Source: Winogradskyella marina
Lineage (GTDB): Bacteria > Bacteroidota > Bacteroidia > Flavobacteriales > Flavobacteriaceae
Length of the DNA: 64,000 nt
Direction of reading: 5' to 3'
Assembly: GCF_015645385.1 (NCBI RefSeq)
Contig: NZ_JADOET010000015.1
Coordinates: forward strand, 1 to 64,000
The translations under genes were made by a program, and so were the position numbers. Shown here one piece after another: positions 52,309 to 61,227 of the stretch (position 1 is its first letter; each line of letters begins with the position of its first letter). Below the pieces are notes generated by a model. That model saw only the letters and a list, made by a program, of their open reading frames with translations, did no database searches and had not been told where the DNA came from.

Positions 52309-53622
52309 ATGAGAACCAAGACAATAAAAAAGAATAAAATTAACGTCATTACTTTAGGCTGTAGTAAAAATGTTTACGATAGTGAAGTCCTAATGGGACA
52401 GTTGAAAGCTAGTGGCAAAGACGTCGTTCACGAGCAAGAAGGTAATGTCGTGGTGATTAATACATGTGGTTTTATCAATAATGCCAAAGAAGAAAGTGTG
52501 AATACCATTTTGGAATTCATGAAGAAAAAGGAAGAAGGTGAAGTTGATAAGGTTTTTGTAACGGGCTGTTTAAGTGAACGCTATAAACCAGACTTGCAAA
52601 AGGAAATACCAAATGTAGATCAGTATTTTGGGACTACAGAATTACCAGGTTTATTAAAAGCTTTAGGGGCAGATTATAAGCACGAACTTATTGGAGAGCG
52701 TTTAACAACGACTCCGAAAAATTATGCTTATCTTAAAATTGCTGAAGGTTGCGATCGTCCGTGTAGTTTTTGTGCTATTCCTTTAATGCGAGGCAAACAT
52801 AAAAGTACTCCAATTGAAGAATTAGTGACTGAAGCTGAAAAATTGGCGGCCAATGGTGTTAAAGAATTAATTTTAATTGCTCAAGATTTAACCTATTACG
52901 GTTTAGATATTTACAAAAAACGAAACCTTGCTGAATTGTTAGAAAACTTAGTTAAGGTGGAAGGCATTGAATGGATTCGTTTACACTATGCGTTTCCGAC
53001 CGGATTTCCGATGGATGTGCTAGACATTATGAAACGCGAACCTAAAATATGTAATTATTTAGATATTCCATTACAACATATTTCAGATTCAATTTTGAAA
53101 AGTATGCGTCGCGGAACTACGGAAGCAAAAACAACGAAATTGCTTAAAGATTTCAGAGAAAAAGTTCCTGAAATGGCCATTAGAACAACACTTATTGCTG
53201 GTTATCCTGGTGAAACGCAAGAAGATTTTGAATTGCTTAGAGATTGGGTAAAAGAAATGCGTTTTGAGCGTTTAGGTTGTTTTACCTATTCGCATGAAGA
53301 AAATACACATGCTTATAACCTAGAAGACGATGTTCCTGAAGACGTAAAAATGGAACGTGTTAATGAGATTATGGAAATTCAATCTCAGATTTCTTGGGAA
53401 TTAAATCAAGCTAAAATAGGACAGGAGTTTAGAGTTGTTATCGACAGAAAAGAAGGTAATTATTTTGTTGGAAGAACCGAATTTGATTCACCTGATGTTG
53501 ATAATGAAGTTTTAATTGATGCGACTAGTACTTATTTAAAAACAGGTGAATTTGCAACTATTAAAGTGATTGAAGCAGAGGATTTTGACCTTTATGGTGA
53601 AGTAGTTCCAACTACAATTTAA
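52309..53622 (+). CDS. rimO: Ribosomal protein uS12 methylthiotransferase
   Basis: 437 residues. N-terminal methylthiotransferase domain with Cys18 (LGCSKN), Cys53 (NTCGF) and Cys87 (TGCLSE) for the auxiliary cluster; radical-SAM CxxxCxxC as Cys148, Cys152, Cys155 (EGCDRPCSFC); C-terminal TRAM domain from about 370 (GQEFRVVIDRKEGNYFVGR). It methylthiolates an Asp of uS12. The GCDRPCSFC context favours RimO over MiaB. Confidence 0.96.
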   Translation: MRTKTIKKNKINVITLGCSKNVYDSEVLMGQLKASGKDVVHEQEGNVVVINTCGFINNAKEESVNTILEFMKKKEEGEVDKVFVTGCLSERYKPDLQKEIPNVDQYFGTTELPGLLKALGADYKHELIGERLTTTPKNYAYLKIAEGCDRPCSFCAIPLMRGKHKSTPIEELVTEAEKLAANGVKELILIAQDLTYYGLDIYKKRNLAELLENLVKVEGIEWIRLHYAFPTGFPMDVLDIMKREPKICNYLDIPLQHISDSILKSMRRGTTEAKTTKLLKDFREKVPEMAIRTTLIAGYPGETQEDFELLRDWVKEMRFERLGCFTYSHEENTHAYNLEDDVPEDVKMERVNEIMEIQSQISWELNQAKIGQEFRVVIDRKEGNYFVGRTEFDSPDVDNEVLIDATSTYLKTGEFATIKVIEAEDFDLYGEVVPTTI

Positions 53623-53670
53623 GTCATAGACTTTAAAAGAAAATTAGGCCTTAAAGGCTTGTAAATATAA

Positions 53671-53710
53671 TAAGCCATTGATATACTTAAGTGTATCAAT
53701 GGCTTTTTTA
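53671..53710. terminator. Bidirectional terminator between rimO and the aldo/keto reductase
   Basis: AAGCCATTGATA pairs with TGTATCAATGGCTT (one bulge), with T6 on the plus side. Confidence 0.85.
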
Positions 53711-53712
53711 TT

Positions 53713-54558
53713 TTAAATAACGTTGTCAGGCCAATGCAGTGGATGTTCGCCGCTAAATCCTAATTTAGGTAATTCATTTATTTGACTCATTTCTGCACTC
53801 GTCAGCTCAAAATCAAATAATTTTATATTGTCTTCAATCCGTTCATTGGTTGTTGATTTCGGAATCACAATTACGTCATGCTGAATGATCCATCGCAGAC
53901 AAACCTTGGCTACAGATGTGTTGTGTGTATTAGCGATTTTCTTTAAGGTTTCGTTTTCAAAAACCTTGCCTCTTGCTAATGGAGACCACGATTCAACTAC
54001 AATGTTTTGCTTTTTGCAATAATCAACTAAGTCCTGTTGCCAATAGCCAGGATGAAACTCAATTTGATTTACGGCTGGTTTCACGTTAGAAGTTTTAGAT
54101 AAAGCTTCGAGATGTTCTTCAAAAAAATTGCTGACACCTATGGATTTTATTTTTCCTTCCGCTTGTAATTCTTCCATGGCTTTCCAAGCGTCAGCATTTG
54201 CTTTTTGCCAATTGTCATAATTTTTAGCGTTAGCTGGCCAATGGATGAGATAAAGATCTATATAATCTAAATCCAATCTGTTTAGGGAGTTTTCAAATTC
54301 CTGTTTAGCCTCGTCATAACTTAAGTGTTCACGCCATAATTTCGTGGTAACAAAAATCTCATCTCGTGCAATACCACTTGCTTTTATGCCTTTGCCAACG
54401 GCTACTTCATTGCCATAAATAGCCGCAGTATCTATTGATCTATAGCCTTTTAATAGGGCGTGTTTCACTGCGTCAATACCTTCTTGTTCTGTGGCTTTAA
54501 AAGTTCCAAAACCTACTAGAGGCATATTATTACCATCATTTAATTTAAGATATTTCAT
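53713..54558 (-). CDS. Aldo/keto reductase (AKR)
   Basis: 281 residues, TIM-barrel NADPH enzyme: GFGTFKATEQEG, SIDTAAIYGNE (catalytic Asp and Tyr), the active-site Lys in VTTKLWREHL, DLYLIHWPAN (substrate His), and IPKSTTNERIEDN (NADPH adenine/phosphate site). It resembles 2,5-diketo-gluconate-type/AKR5 reductases; substrate probably carbonyl detoxification (inference). First gene of the right-hand accessory block. Confidence 0.93.
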   Translation of the reverse strand: MKYLKLNDGNNMPLVGFGTFKATEQEGIDAVKHALLKGYRSIDTAAIYGNEVAVGKGIKASGIARDEIFVTTKLWREHLSYDEAKQEFENSLNRLDLDYIDLYLIHWPANAKNYDNWQKANADAWKAMEELQAEGKIKSIGVSNFFEEHLEALSKTSNVKPAVNQIEFHPGYWQQDLVDYCKKQNIVVESWSPLARGKVFENETLKKIANTHNTSVAKVCLRWIIQHDVIVIPKSTTNERIEDNIKLFDFELTSAEMSQINELPKLGFSGEHPLHWPDNVI

Positions 54559-54613
54559 AATATAAGCTTTAGTGTTTTTATCTATCGTTCCGTAATGTTA
54601 TATGATACCAAAT

Positions 54614-56905
54614 CTAAATCGAATATGCAATCTTAAAACCACTAAACCAATTTCGTGGCATGCCAGGATAATAATATCGCGGTTCAGAATTGCCAAATCC
54701 AATAGCATTTATAAGTACAGACGATGCGTAATGTTCATCCGTGAAATTATTAATTCCGGTGTTGATTTCAATAGAAAAATGATCCGAAAGTTTACTTCTA
54801 TAGGATAATTTTGTGTTGAACACCGTATAGTCATCAGAGTACAAGGTGTTGGCATCGTTGAGCGGCATGTCCCCAACATGTAGAAAATTAGTGTTTAAAA
54901 CAAAATTTTTATAACCAAAATGAACACCGCCATTCACTTTGGTATCAGGAACTCCAGTTAAGGTATTGCCAGAATAATCGGTTTGGTCATCTACAAAATC
55001 GATAAATCGGTTGTCGGTTATTTCGGCATTTAGATAAGGTGCGAGCGTGAAACTGTTTTCAAATATTTGAGTATAAGAAACAGAAAGCTCAATCCCTTTA
55101 TGTTCGGTCTGTCCGGCATTCCGCCCAATGTACTGGTCATCGCCTATACGGTCTGCTACCAATAAATTTTGAATGTCTAATAAGTAAGCTGAAAGTTCAA
55201 ATTTTAATTTTCGATCTAATAAAAATACTTCGGTACCTAGTTCATAATTAATACCTGTTTCTGGACCTAAGTCAGGATTTATGACACCTTCTGGCGTAAG
55301 CGTTTCTTCAATGGATGGATAATTAAAACCACGACTTACATTAGCATAAGCGTTTACATTCGGTGTAAATTGATATAAAAGATTCAAATTTGGTGCGATT
55401 ATAGGATCAAAATCACGATCGGCATTTAGATTGTTTACGCCAACATTAAAGTCGTCCTTAAACTTGTACTTCGTCGTGTTAAAATTTACACCGAATTGTG
55501 CTTTTAATTTTTCGGAAAATGGAAGCGTTACCGTGGCAAACGCATTGAGGTTATTTCGATTTTCTACATTATCACTCAGTAATTGCCCTTCTAAACTTCC
55601 GTTGCCGTTATTGTCTTCGTAACGATTTTCAATAGTTTTCCAATTGTATTCGTCGGTATATATTTCAGCTCCAAAACTGAGATCTCCATTATTATTTAGA
55701 AACTTAAAATCTTTTGCGAAAAGCGTTCGGGCACCATAACCATTAGTGTATTCATCTAAAATATTAAAAGGTCGTGGTTCATAATGATCTAAATAGGTGT
55801 AGAATAAGGAAGTGGTATTACTGAAATTATCAGAAAAACGGTGTGTATAATTCAGTCCGGCCAGGACCTGTTGATTATTCTCATAACCTTGAGCTGCATT
55901 CCATGTAAAAGCAGCTTGGGATGGATCTTCTTCAAAGGCAGTTTTACTAATGGAACTTGGGATTTGCGCAAAATAATCCGTGTAATTTAATAAAACACCG
56001 ATGTCATTTTTTTCATCTATTTTATAATTGGCCGTTAACAATATGGCATGGCGATCATAATTGTTGTTATCACGGAATCCATCAGTTTCTAAATGATCAT
56101 AATTAAGATTTATTGCTAATTTTTTATTTGCCGTAGCGAAAGACATATTGTTTTTTATTAGTCCATAACTTCCAAGGGTTAGATTGGTTTTAAAATAGGT
56201 TTCCCCTTTTACTGCTTGTTTTGAGTTGAGTAAAAGTGTGCCTCCTAAATTGGTGCCATATGGTGTAACTTTTGGTCCTTTTACTATTTCCAAGTTTTCA
56301 ATATCCTCAGGATCAAAAGCATCAATTGCTGTGTCACCTGTACCATTTGTAATAGGTATACCATTGAAATAAGCGCGAATTTTATTGGTACCGTAAAGTG
56401 TACGCGAGCCAACACCACGAATCACAATTCTATTAGTATTCAGTGCTCCACTTTGAATATAAACGCCTGGTGTTTCATTAATTGCTGATACCAAATCTAC
56501 TGGACTATATGCTTCAATTTTTTGTACGGAAATCTTTTCTGTTGGAATAATAACACGACTTTCCTTTTGATAGGTTGATGAGATGATGACTTCTTCAAGA
56601 TTTAAGGATTGATCTAAAAGGGACAGCTTGAAAACCGAGTTACTTTCTGATAACCTTACTGTTTTGAGATAATAATTAACATGCTTTAAGTTAATTTCTA
56701 ATGGTAGTCGATAGGTTTCAGCTAACGTAAAAACACCTTCGGAATTGGTTTTAGAAATTACTTCATTATTTAAAAGAATGTGAACGTCAGATATGCCTGC
56801 ATTTGAATCGTTAATGACACGACCAGTGATATTTTGAGAATGTAATATATTATTTACGGCAATTAAGATTACAATCGCTAATATTTTAACTGTCATAAAT
56901 TTCAT
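54614..56905 (-). CDS. TonB-dependent receptor
   Basis: 763 residues. Signal peptide about 1-22; carboxypeptidase-regulatory-like domain about 25-105 (TGRVINDSNAGISDVHILLN); plug from about 110 (VISATP-like EVIISSTYQK, VDLVSAINETPGVYIQSG, GVGSRTLYGTNKIRAYFNG); 22-strand barrel ending in an aromatic terminus. FecA-like metallophore or iron/zinc-type receptors share this layout, but no ligand is shown. Lies in the block with MerC and the Fur-family regulator; no copy of the TGCAACT palindrome was seen upstream. Confidence 0.9.
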   Translation of the reverse strand: MKFMTVKILAIVILIAVNNILHSQNITGRVINDSNAGISDVHILLNNEVISKTNSEGVFTLAETYRLPLEINLKHVNYYLKTVRLSESNSVFKLSLLDQSLNLEEVIISSTYQKESRVIIPTEKISVQKIEAYSPVDLVSAINETPGVYIQSGALNTNRIVIRGVGSRTLYGTNKIRAYFNGIPITNGTGDTAIDAFDPEDIENLEIVKGPKVTPYGTNLGGTLLLNSKQAVKGETYFKTNLTLGSYGLIKNNMSFATANKKLAINLNYDHLETDGFRDNNNYDRHAILLTANYKIDEKNDIGVLLNYTDYFAQIPSSISKTAFEEDPSQAAFTWNAAQGYENNQQVLAGLNYTHRFSDNFSNTTSLFYTYLDHYEPRPFNILDEYTNGYGARTLFAKDFKFLNNNGDLSFGAEIYTDEYNWKTIENRYEDNNGNGSLEGQLLSDNVENRNNLNAFATVTLPFSEKLKAQFGVNFNTTKYKFKDDFNVGVNNLNADRDFDPIIAPNLNLLYQFTPNVNAYANVSRGFNYPSIEETLTPEGVINPDLGPETGINYELGTEVFLLDRKLKFELSAYLLDIQNLLVADRIGDDQYIGRNAGQTEHKGIELSVSYTQIFENSFTLAPYLNAEITDNRFIDFVDDQTDYSGNTLTGVPDTKVNGGVHFGYKNFVLNTNFLHVGDMPLNDANTLYSDDYTVFNTKLSYRSKLSDHFSIEINTGINNFTDEHYASSVLINAIGFGNSEPRYYYPGMPRNWFSGFKIAYSI

Positions 56906-57088
56906 GAAATAGAAAATGAAAATTTTTCTAAAAATAAAGATTTAGAAAAGGCTTTTATAACTGAAATGGATTCTTATTATAATCTTAACATCTATATGCA
57001 GATTTATTCGTGAAAAATCTTTTTTAGAGTGAATGATGGCTTGAAAAGTTTTGAACTTGAATCTTTGGTGAAAGACGTTCAGTAATAA

Positions 57089-57631
57089 TTATTCAGCTAG
57101 CTTATAAGCTTCTTTCATCCATCCAATCAATTCCGCATCAACCGCTTCAATAGAAGTAATTTGAACGCGATGTGTACACATCGTCCCAAAAGGACCTGAA
57201 TTACCAAGTCTTTCTGTTGTAGGTTTGTTAGGTAATTTTAGTCCTAAATCAATTCGGGTTTTTGTAGCTGGTTTTATGAGTGTAAATTGTCGTTTTCTAA
57301 TGACGCTTACACTTGTTTTCTTTGGTGTGATAGTTACATCGTTGCCAAAGGTTTTTACTACCGAAATCAATTTTTCGTAAATAGGAAATAGTAGGTCTTT
57401 GCCCTTATATTGGTTAGCAACTAAATCGGCTTCGGAGTTGTTTTCTTCCTTAGTCAGCGTTACTATAGTATTAGCAAAACCATGAGTGACACCATGTTCT
57501 TTTTTTAGGAAATTGACACCTTCAGAATGTTTTGCAAAGGCTTTTACTTTTAAGATTTTCTTCCATTGTTCCAAAGACTTGCCTGTTTTCTCTGGCATAT
57601 TATTAATCATGGTTTGTAGAGCCTTTTCCAT
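57089..57631 (-). CDS. DUF4287/DUF5655 domain protein
   Basis: 180 residues. The N-terminal half (KSLEQWKKILK, then KEHGVTHGFANTIV) matches DUF4287, the C-terminal half (YEKLISVVKTFGNDVTITPKKTSVSVIR, then FTLIKPATKTRIDLGLKL) DUF5655, a common fusion in soil and marine bacteria. Cytosolic, no catalytic motif; function unknown. Ends 11 bp before the VOC gene on the same strand. Confidence 0.85.
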   Translation of the reverse strand: MEKALQTMINNMPEKTGKSLEQWKKILKVKAFAKHSEGVNFLKKEHGVTHGFANTIVTLTKEENNSEADLVANQYKGKDLLFPIYEKLISVVKTFGNDVTITPKKTSVSVIRKRQFTLIKPATKTRIDLGLKLPNKPTTERLGNSGPFGTMCTHRVQITSIEAVDAELIGWMKEAYKLAE

Positions 57632-57641
57632 AGTACAGAAT

Positions 57642-58013
57642 TTAAATATGTTGATCTATTAGTATGGCATTTCCATCGGGATCTAAAACCACAAAACTTG
57701 CTGGTCCATAAGTCGTGGCATCGGCTTCGTGCTCTAGTTTTATATTTTTACTTTTTAGATGTTCTTGAATAGTCCTTACATCATCAAAATTTTCAAGGGT
57801 ATTGGCATTTTGATCCCAACCAGGATTGAACGTCAAAATATTATTTTCAAACATCCCTTGGAAAAGGCCTACGAGTGATTCTTCATTTTTCATTATGAGG
57901 TAATTTTTTTCCAAATCACCTGCAAAAACAGAAAATCCTAAGGTTTCATAAAAAGCTTTTGAAGCTTTAATATCTTTTACGGCAAGACTAATTGAGAAGG
58001 CGCCTAATTTCAT
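57642..58013 (-). CDS. VOC (glyoxalase/bleomycin-resistance-like) family protein
   Basis: 123 residues, two beta-alpha-beta-beta-beta modules: FSISLAVKDIKASKAFYETLGF, then GPASFVVLDPDGNAILIDQ. VOC members bind metal or small ligands and include lyases and dioxygenases; specificity is not visible here. Same strand as, and just upstream of, the DUF4287/DUF5655 gene. Confidence 0.88.
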   Translation of the reverse strand: MKLGAFSISLAVKDIKASKAFYETLGFSVFAGDLEKNYLIMKNEESLVGLFQGMFENNILTFNPGWDQNANTLENFDDVRTIQEHLKSKNIKLEHEADATTYGPASFVVLDPDGNAILIDQHI

Positions 58014-58064
58014 AGTAGTTAGCTTTAAATGTTGATTAAAGATAACTAAAGTTTTATTATTAAC

Positions 58065-59078
58065 TTAAAATTCAGCTTCAATCATTTCTTTGTTTGCCAT
58101 GGCGCCAGCAACAGTTCCTGCAGCAACGGCGTGTGAAACGGCACGAAAAGGACTTGCATTGTCGCCACAAGCAAAACTATTTTCTGCCGTCGTTTTTTGA
58201 AACATATCTACTTTTATATGGCCTTGTTCTGTGAACTCACAGCCCAATTGCTCTGGGATGTTAGAATGTTGTTTAAACGCTGGTCTTGCATAAATGACTT
58301 TAAGTTGAAAGGTGGATTGGTCGGTAAAAACGATGTCTTTAAGATGACCATTCTTGTGATGTAAAGCACTAATTTCTTTTTCTATAATTTGAATATTATG
58401 TGTCTTAATTTTCTCGGTTTGTTGTGGTGTTAAAGTTGATTTTCCATTAGTAAATATGGTAAGCTTTTTGGTCCAATTTATAATGAGTTGCGCATAGTGA
58501 AAAGCAATATCACCATTGGCTAGAATGCCTGTTTGCTCATGCTTAACTTCATAACCATGACAGTAGGGGCAATGTATAACTGAAATGCCCCAACATTCAG
58601 AAAATCCTTTTATGTTTGGCATTATATCTCTTACACCAGTAGCAAAAATGAGTTTTTTTGCTGTAAATTTATCATTATTCTGCGTTGTGATTTCAAATCC
58701 TTCAGGTGTTTTTGTAGCACTTGTAGCAAATGCATTATGGAATTTAACCGTAGCGTATTGCTCTACTTGTAGTTTGGCACTTGTGGCAATTTCGTTTGGC
58801 GTTTTACCGTCTTGTGTTATAAAATTATGCGAATGGGGTGTCTGACTATTGCAGGGGTTGCCGCTATCTATTATTAATACTTCTCTTAAGGCTCTACCTA
58901 AAGTCATTGCTGCTGAAAGCCCCGAATAGCTTCCTCCAATAATAATTATGTCATATGTGTTTTTAGTTGTCATAGGGTCTAATTTTGAAAATTTAAGTAA
59001 AGGAAAAGGTAAAGCTAAAGCCGTCAATGTAAAACTGCTTTGTTTTATAAATGTTCGCCGTGTAAAGTTTCTTTTCAT
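58065..59078 (-). CDS. Thioredoxin-reductase-like flavoprotein with Tat signal
   Basis: 337 residues. FAD-binding GGSYSG (48-53), redox-active CPYC (Cys170, Cys173, HCPYCHGYE), NAD(P)-binding region, and C-terminal CGDNASPFRAVSHAVAAGT. The catalytic core begins at about Met36 (MTTKNTYDIII), but the frame carries a 35-residue N-terminal extension with a twin-arginine motif (TRRTFIK, Arg7-Arg8) and hydrophobic core (about 14-28), i.e. a Tat signal. Export of such a cytosolic-type reductase would be unusual; the start choice is open between 59078 and Met36 (58973). Confidence 0.85.
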   Translation of the reverse strand: MKRNFTRRTFIKQSSFTLTALALPFPLLKFSKLDPMTTKNTYDIIIIGGSYSGLSAAMTLGRALREVLIIDSGNPCNSQTPHSHNFITQDGKTPNEIATSAKLQVEQYATVKFHNAFATSATKTPEGFEITTQNNDKFTAKKLIFATGVRDIMPNIKGFSECWGISVIHCPYCHGYEVKHEQTGILANGDIAFHYAQLIINWTKKLTIFTNGKSTLTPQQTEKIKTHNIQIIEKEISALHHKNGHLKDIVFTDQSTFQLKVIYARPAFKQHSNIPEQLGCEFTEQGHIKVDMFQKTTAENSFACGDNASPFRAVSHAVAAGTVAGAMANKEMIEAEF

Positions 59079-59084
59079 TTTTGT

Positions 59085-59336
59085 TTATTGAGTGATTAGG
59101 TTTAAAAACTCATTCCGGATTGTAGGTTCTGAAAAGCGGCCACCATACTCATAAGTTGTTGTGAAACTACTTTGGTCTTTTATACCTCTTGAAGATTCAC
59201 AACGATGTTTTACAATTTTGGAAACAATAACATCTTAAGCATCTACATGCAATGGCGTTTTTATACTTGCAGCAAAATGATTATCCCCTTCAATTTCAAT
59301 TTGATTTTTAGTCTTCATACGTCTAGCATTTTCCAT
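59085..59336 (-). pseudogene. folE: Remnant of GTP cyclohydrolase I (folE), middle deleted
   Basis: An in-frame relic of 84 codons with one internal TAA. The first 33 residues (IEIEGDNHFAASIKTPLHVDA) resemble the N-terminal leader of flavobacterial FolE. After the stop, 49 residues (KHRCESSRGIKDQSSFTTT, then EYGGRF, then NEFLNLI) match the FolE C-terminus, including the Zn-ligand Cys of the KH-x-C motif. About 130-140 central residues, with the catalytic His/Cys and GTP-binding site, are missing. It lies next to merC, 10 bp away, in the Fur-regulator/ABC cluster; folE paralogues are known from Zur regulons, which fits the context. Confidence 0.82.
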
Positions 59337-59346
59337 ATTTTTCTTA

Positions 59347-59697
59347 TTATTTAGAACAATATTTCATATTATATAAATGCCCAAGAATAATTAACCCTGA
59401 AGAAAGAAACATGGTGTATTCAAAAACTTCAGCTTGGTCTTCTAATAGCATTGAAATAACAAAGCCAGTAAATGCTAACCATAAAAAGATGCTAACGGGT
59501 TTTAAAAAACGTCCATTTGTGGCTTTATAAATTGAGAAAAAGGCAATAAAGATAAATAGATACGCGATGATTGGATTGCTGATAAAACCCATACCCATAG
59601 TCAGTAATGCTGGTACGGCTAAACAATGTACAATGCATAGTAATGCACTAAAAGCGCCTAATTTGTCTGCCCAGTTTATTTGTTTTGTTTGAATCAT
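59347..59697 (-). CDS. merC: MerC-type membrane protein
   Basis: 116 residues, four hydrophobic helices, and the MerC-type metal motif CIVHC (Cys21, Cys25) in the first helix. MerC transports mercuric ion in mer operons, but flavobacterial MerC-domain proteins are often found beside Zur-type regulators without other mer genes, as here; there is no MerA or MerR in the window. A role in handling zinc or a related metal is inference. It sits intact between two pseudogene remnants. Confidence 0.85.
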   Translation of the reverse strand: MIQTKQINWADKLGAFSALLCIVHCLAVPALLTMGMGFISNPIIAYLFIFIAFFSIYKATNGRFLKPVSIFLWLAFTGFVISMLLEDQAEVFEYTMFLSSGLIILGHLYNMKYCSK

Positions 59698-59715
59698 TTT
59701 AGTTTAAATTTGGTG

Positions 59716-59907
59716 TCATAATATTTCTGAAATTTTAATTGTTTTATACTCATAAGTAACTAAAGGATTGGTTGTTTCAACAAGCTAAGTATCTTGAAAT
59801 AGATTTATATTGTTAATCCAATAGACATCGCTATTGAGCTCGCCCATATCGTTCACACTTCCTGTATCAAAAAAAATGCTTATTAGGATTAAAGGAAGTT
59901 GTTTATG
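59716..59907 (-). pseudogene. Remnant of an unidentified secreted-protein gene
   Basis: A 64-codon in-frame relic after the ABC permease stop, with one internal TAG. Its first residues KQLPLILISIFF look like a signal peptide whose ATG has lost its G (ATAAACAAC would be ATGAAACAAC with one base deleted). After 30 further residues the frame hits TAG and continues VETTNPLVTYEYKTIKISEI to a stop. The ancestral protein is not recognised. Decay resembles that of the folE remnant on the other side of merC. Confidence 0.5.
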
Positions 59908-61227
59908 TTAGTTACTATTAGATAGTGTAGCATTATATTCTAAGTATTTTTCTTTATCGACTTTAATGTCATTCCAAATCTCAAAAACCTTGAGTTCATT
60001 GCGTTTATCTACGCTTTCCTGAATGTTATTTCGGTAGGTTTCATAATCATTGTAATGCGTGTTGCTGAGTTGATTTAGTTTATTTTGAAAATAGCTTATC
60101 GGATTAAACCAGTAGGTTTTAGAAATTAATTTGTTTTTGGATTTGTTTTCTTCTTCGATACTTTTGGTTGCCTTTTTCATTTCAACATTAATTAAAGCAC
60201 TTGTAGATAAACGTCTTAATCGACTAACCGTAATATTTTCTTGAGCCACTTTGGTGTCTTTTAAATTTGGATATAATTGGAAAAGTTGTTCATCAATTTT
60301 GTCAATCGATTGTACATTTATCTCACTTTTTGTGTCTCTACTCACATCAATAAGGTCTACCATTAAATTGGTTGGTTTCTCAATAGTAATCCATTGTTGT
60401 ACGGTCGCTGGAATAATAAAAGCAAAGAGCAACCAAACGCCAATCATTTGTAAGGTGTTTGAAACGGTGTTTTTACCGTATTTCAGAATTAAAAAGTAAA
60501 TAATTACCCAAAAGAAAAGATATAGTGTTACCCACAGAAAGATGTTGCCAAATATATTTTCTGAGTTAAAAACATTGGTAAGCGTGGCACCATAAAGCAT
60601 TACACCAAACAAAACCAATAAAAGTAATACTGTGTAAAACGCGGTTCTAGATAGTAGCCACCAATTTTTTGAGCCGGTTTGTACAAAGACTAGTGGTAAA
60701 AATCCGTGCTCTGCTTCTTGACCTTTAATATTGTAAAGTAATACGAGCAATAAAAGTGGTAAAAGAAATAAGATGACAAATGAAAAATCTAAAGTACCGG
60801 ACTGAATACGTTCTGGATTCGAAATTTCGTTGGTCATATCGGCATCATAAGGACTACTTGAAGTACGTATAGCTTTATAAAAACCATACTGTTCGGTTTG
60901 CCCAATATTGTAAACTAAGGCTGGCGATGGTTTTTTAAAATGATAGGTCGGTGTATGCCAAAGCGCCCAAAATGGTGATGTAACATCAATCCATGGTCGG
61001 TTTTCTGGTCCTTTTTGATTGTTTTCAAAATATGATAACGTAGTTGCTTTTTGGATTTCTGCTTCTTTGTTTATCCTTTCGATTTCTGAATTTTGCTTTT
61101 CATATAAATCCGCACCATTCTGTAAACCATAGATACTTGCTATAATAAAAAGTAACACGGCCACAATTTTAAAAGGGCTACCTACAAAATGTTTCCATTC
61201 GTATAAAAATATAGTTAAGTTTCTCAT
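59908..61227 (-). CDS. ABC-2 type permease, DUF3526 family (second subunit)
   Basis: 439 residues, six to seven membrane helices with a large periplasmic loop between the first two (about 30-150), the layout of the DUF3526/ABC-2 export permeases. The ATG overlaps the stop of the first permease by 4 bp (ATGA), so they are coupled and probably form a heterodimer. Third gene of the ABC operon. Likely exporter, substrate unknown; no periplasmic binding protein is present. Confidence 0.85.
   Translation of the reverse strand: MRNLTIFLYEWKHFVGSPFKIVAVLLFIIASIYGLQNGADLYEKQNSEIERINKEAEIQKATTLSYFENNQKGPENRPWIDVTSPFWALWHTPTYHFKKPSPALVYNIGQTEQYGFYKAIRTSSSPYDADMTNEISNPERIQSGTLDFSFVILFLLPLLLLVLLYNIKGQEAEHGFLPLVFVQTGSKNWWLLSRTAFYTVLLLLVLFGVMLYGATLTNVFNSENIFGNIFLWVTLYLFFWVIIYFLILKYGKNTVSNTLQMIGVWLLFAFIIPATVQQWITIEKPTNLMVDLIDVSRDTKSEINVQSIDKIDEQLFQLYPNLKDTKVAQENITVSRLRRLSTSALINVEMKKATKSIEEENKSKNKLISKTYWFNPISYFQNKLNQLSNTHYNDYETYRNNIQESVDKRNELKVFEIWNDIKVDKEKYLEYNATLSNSN

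Noticed and set aside
59347-59697. Mercury resistance operon
   Set aside because: Only merC is present; there is no merR, merT, merP or merA.
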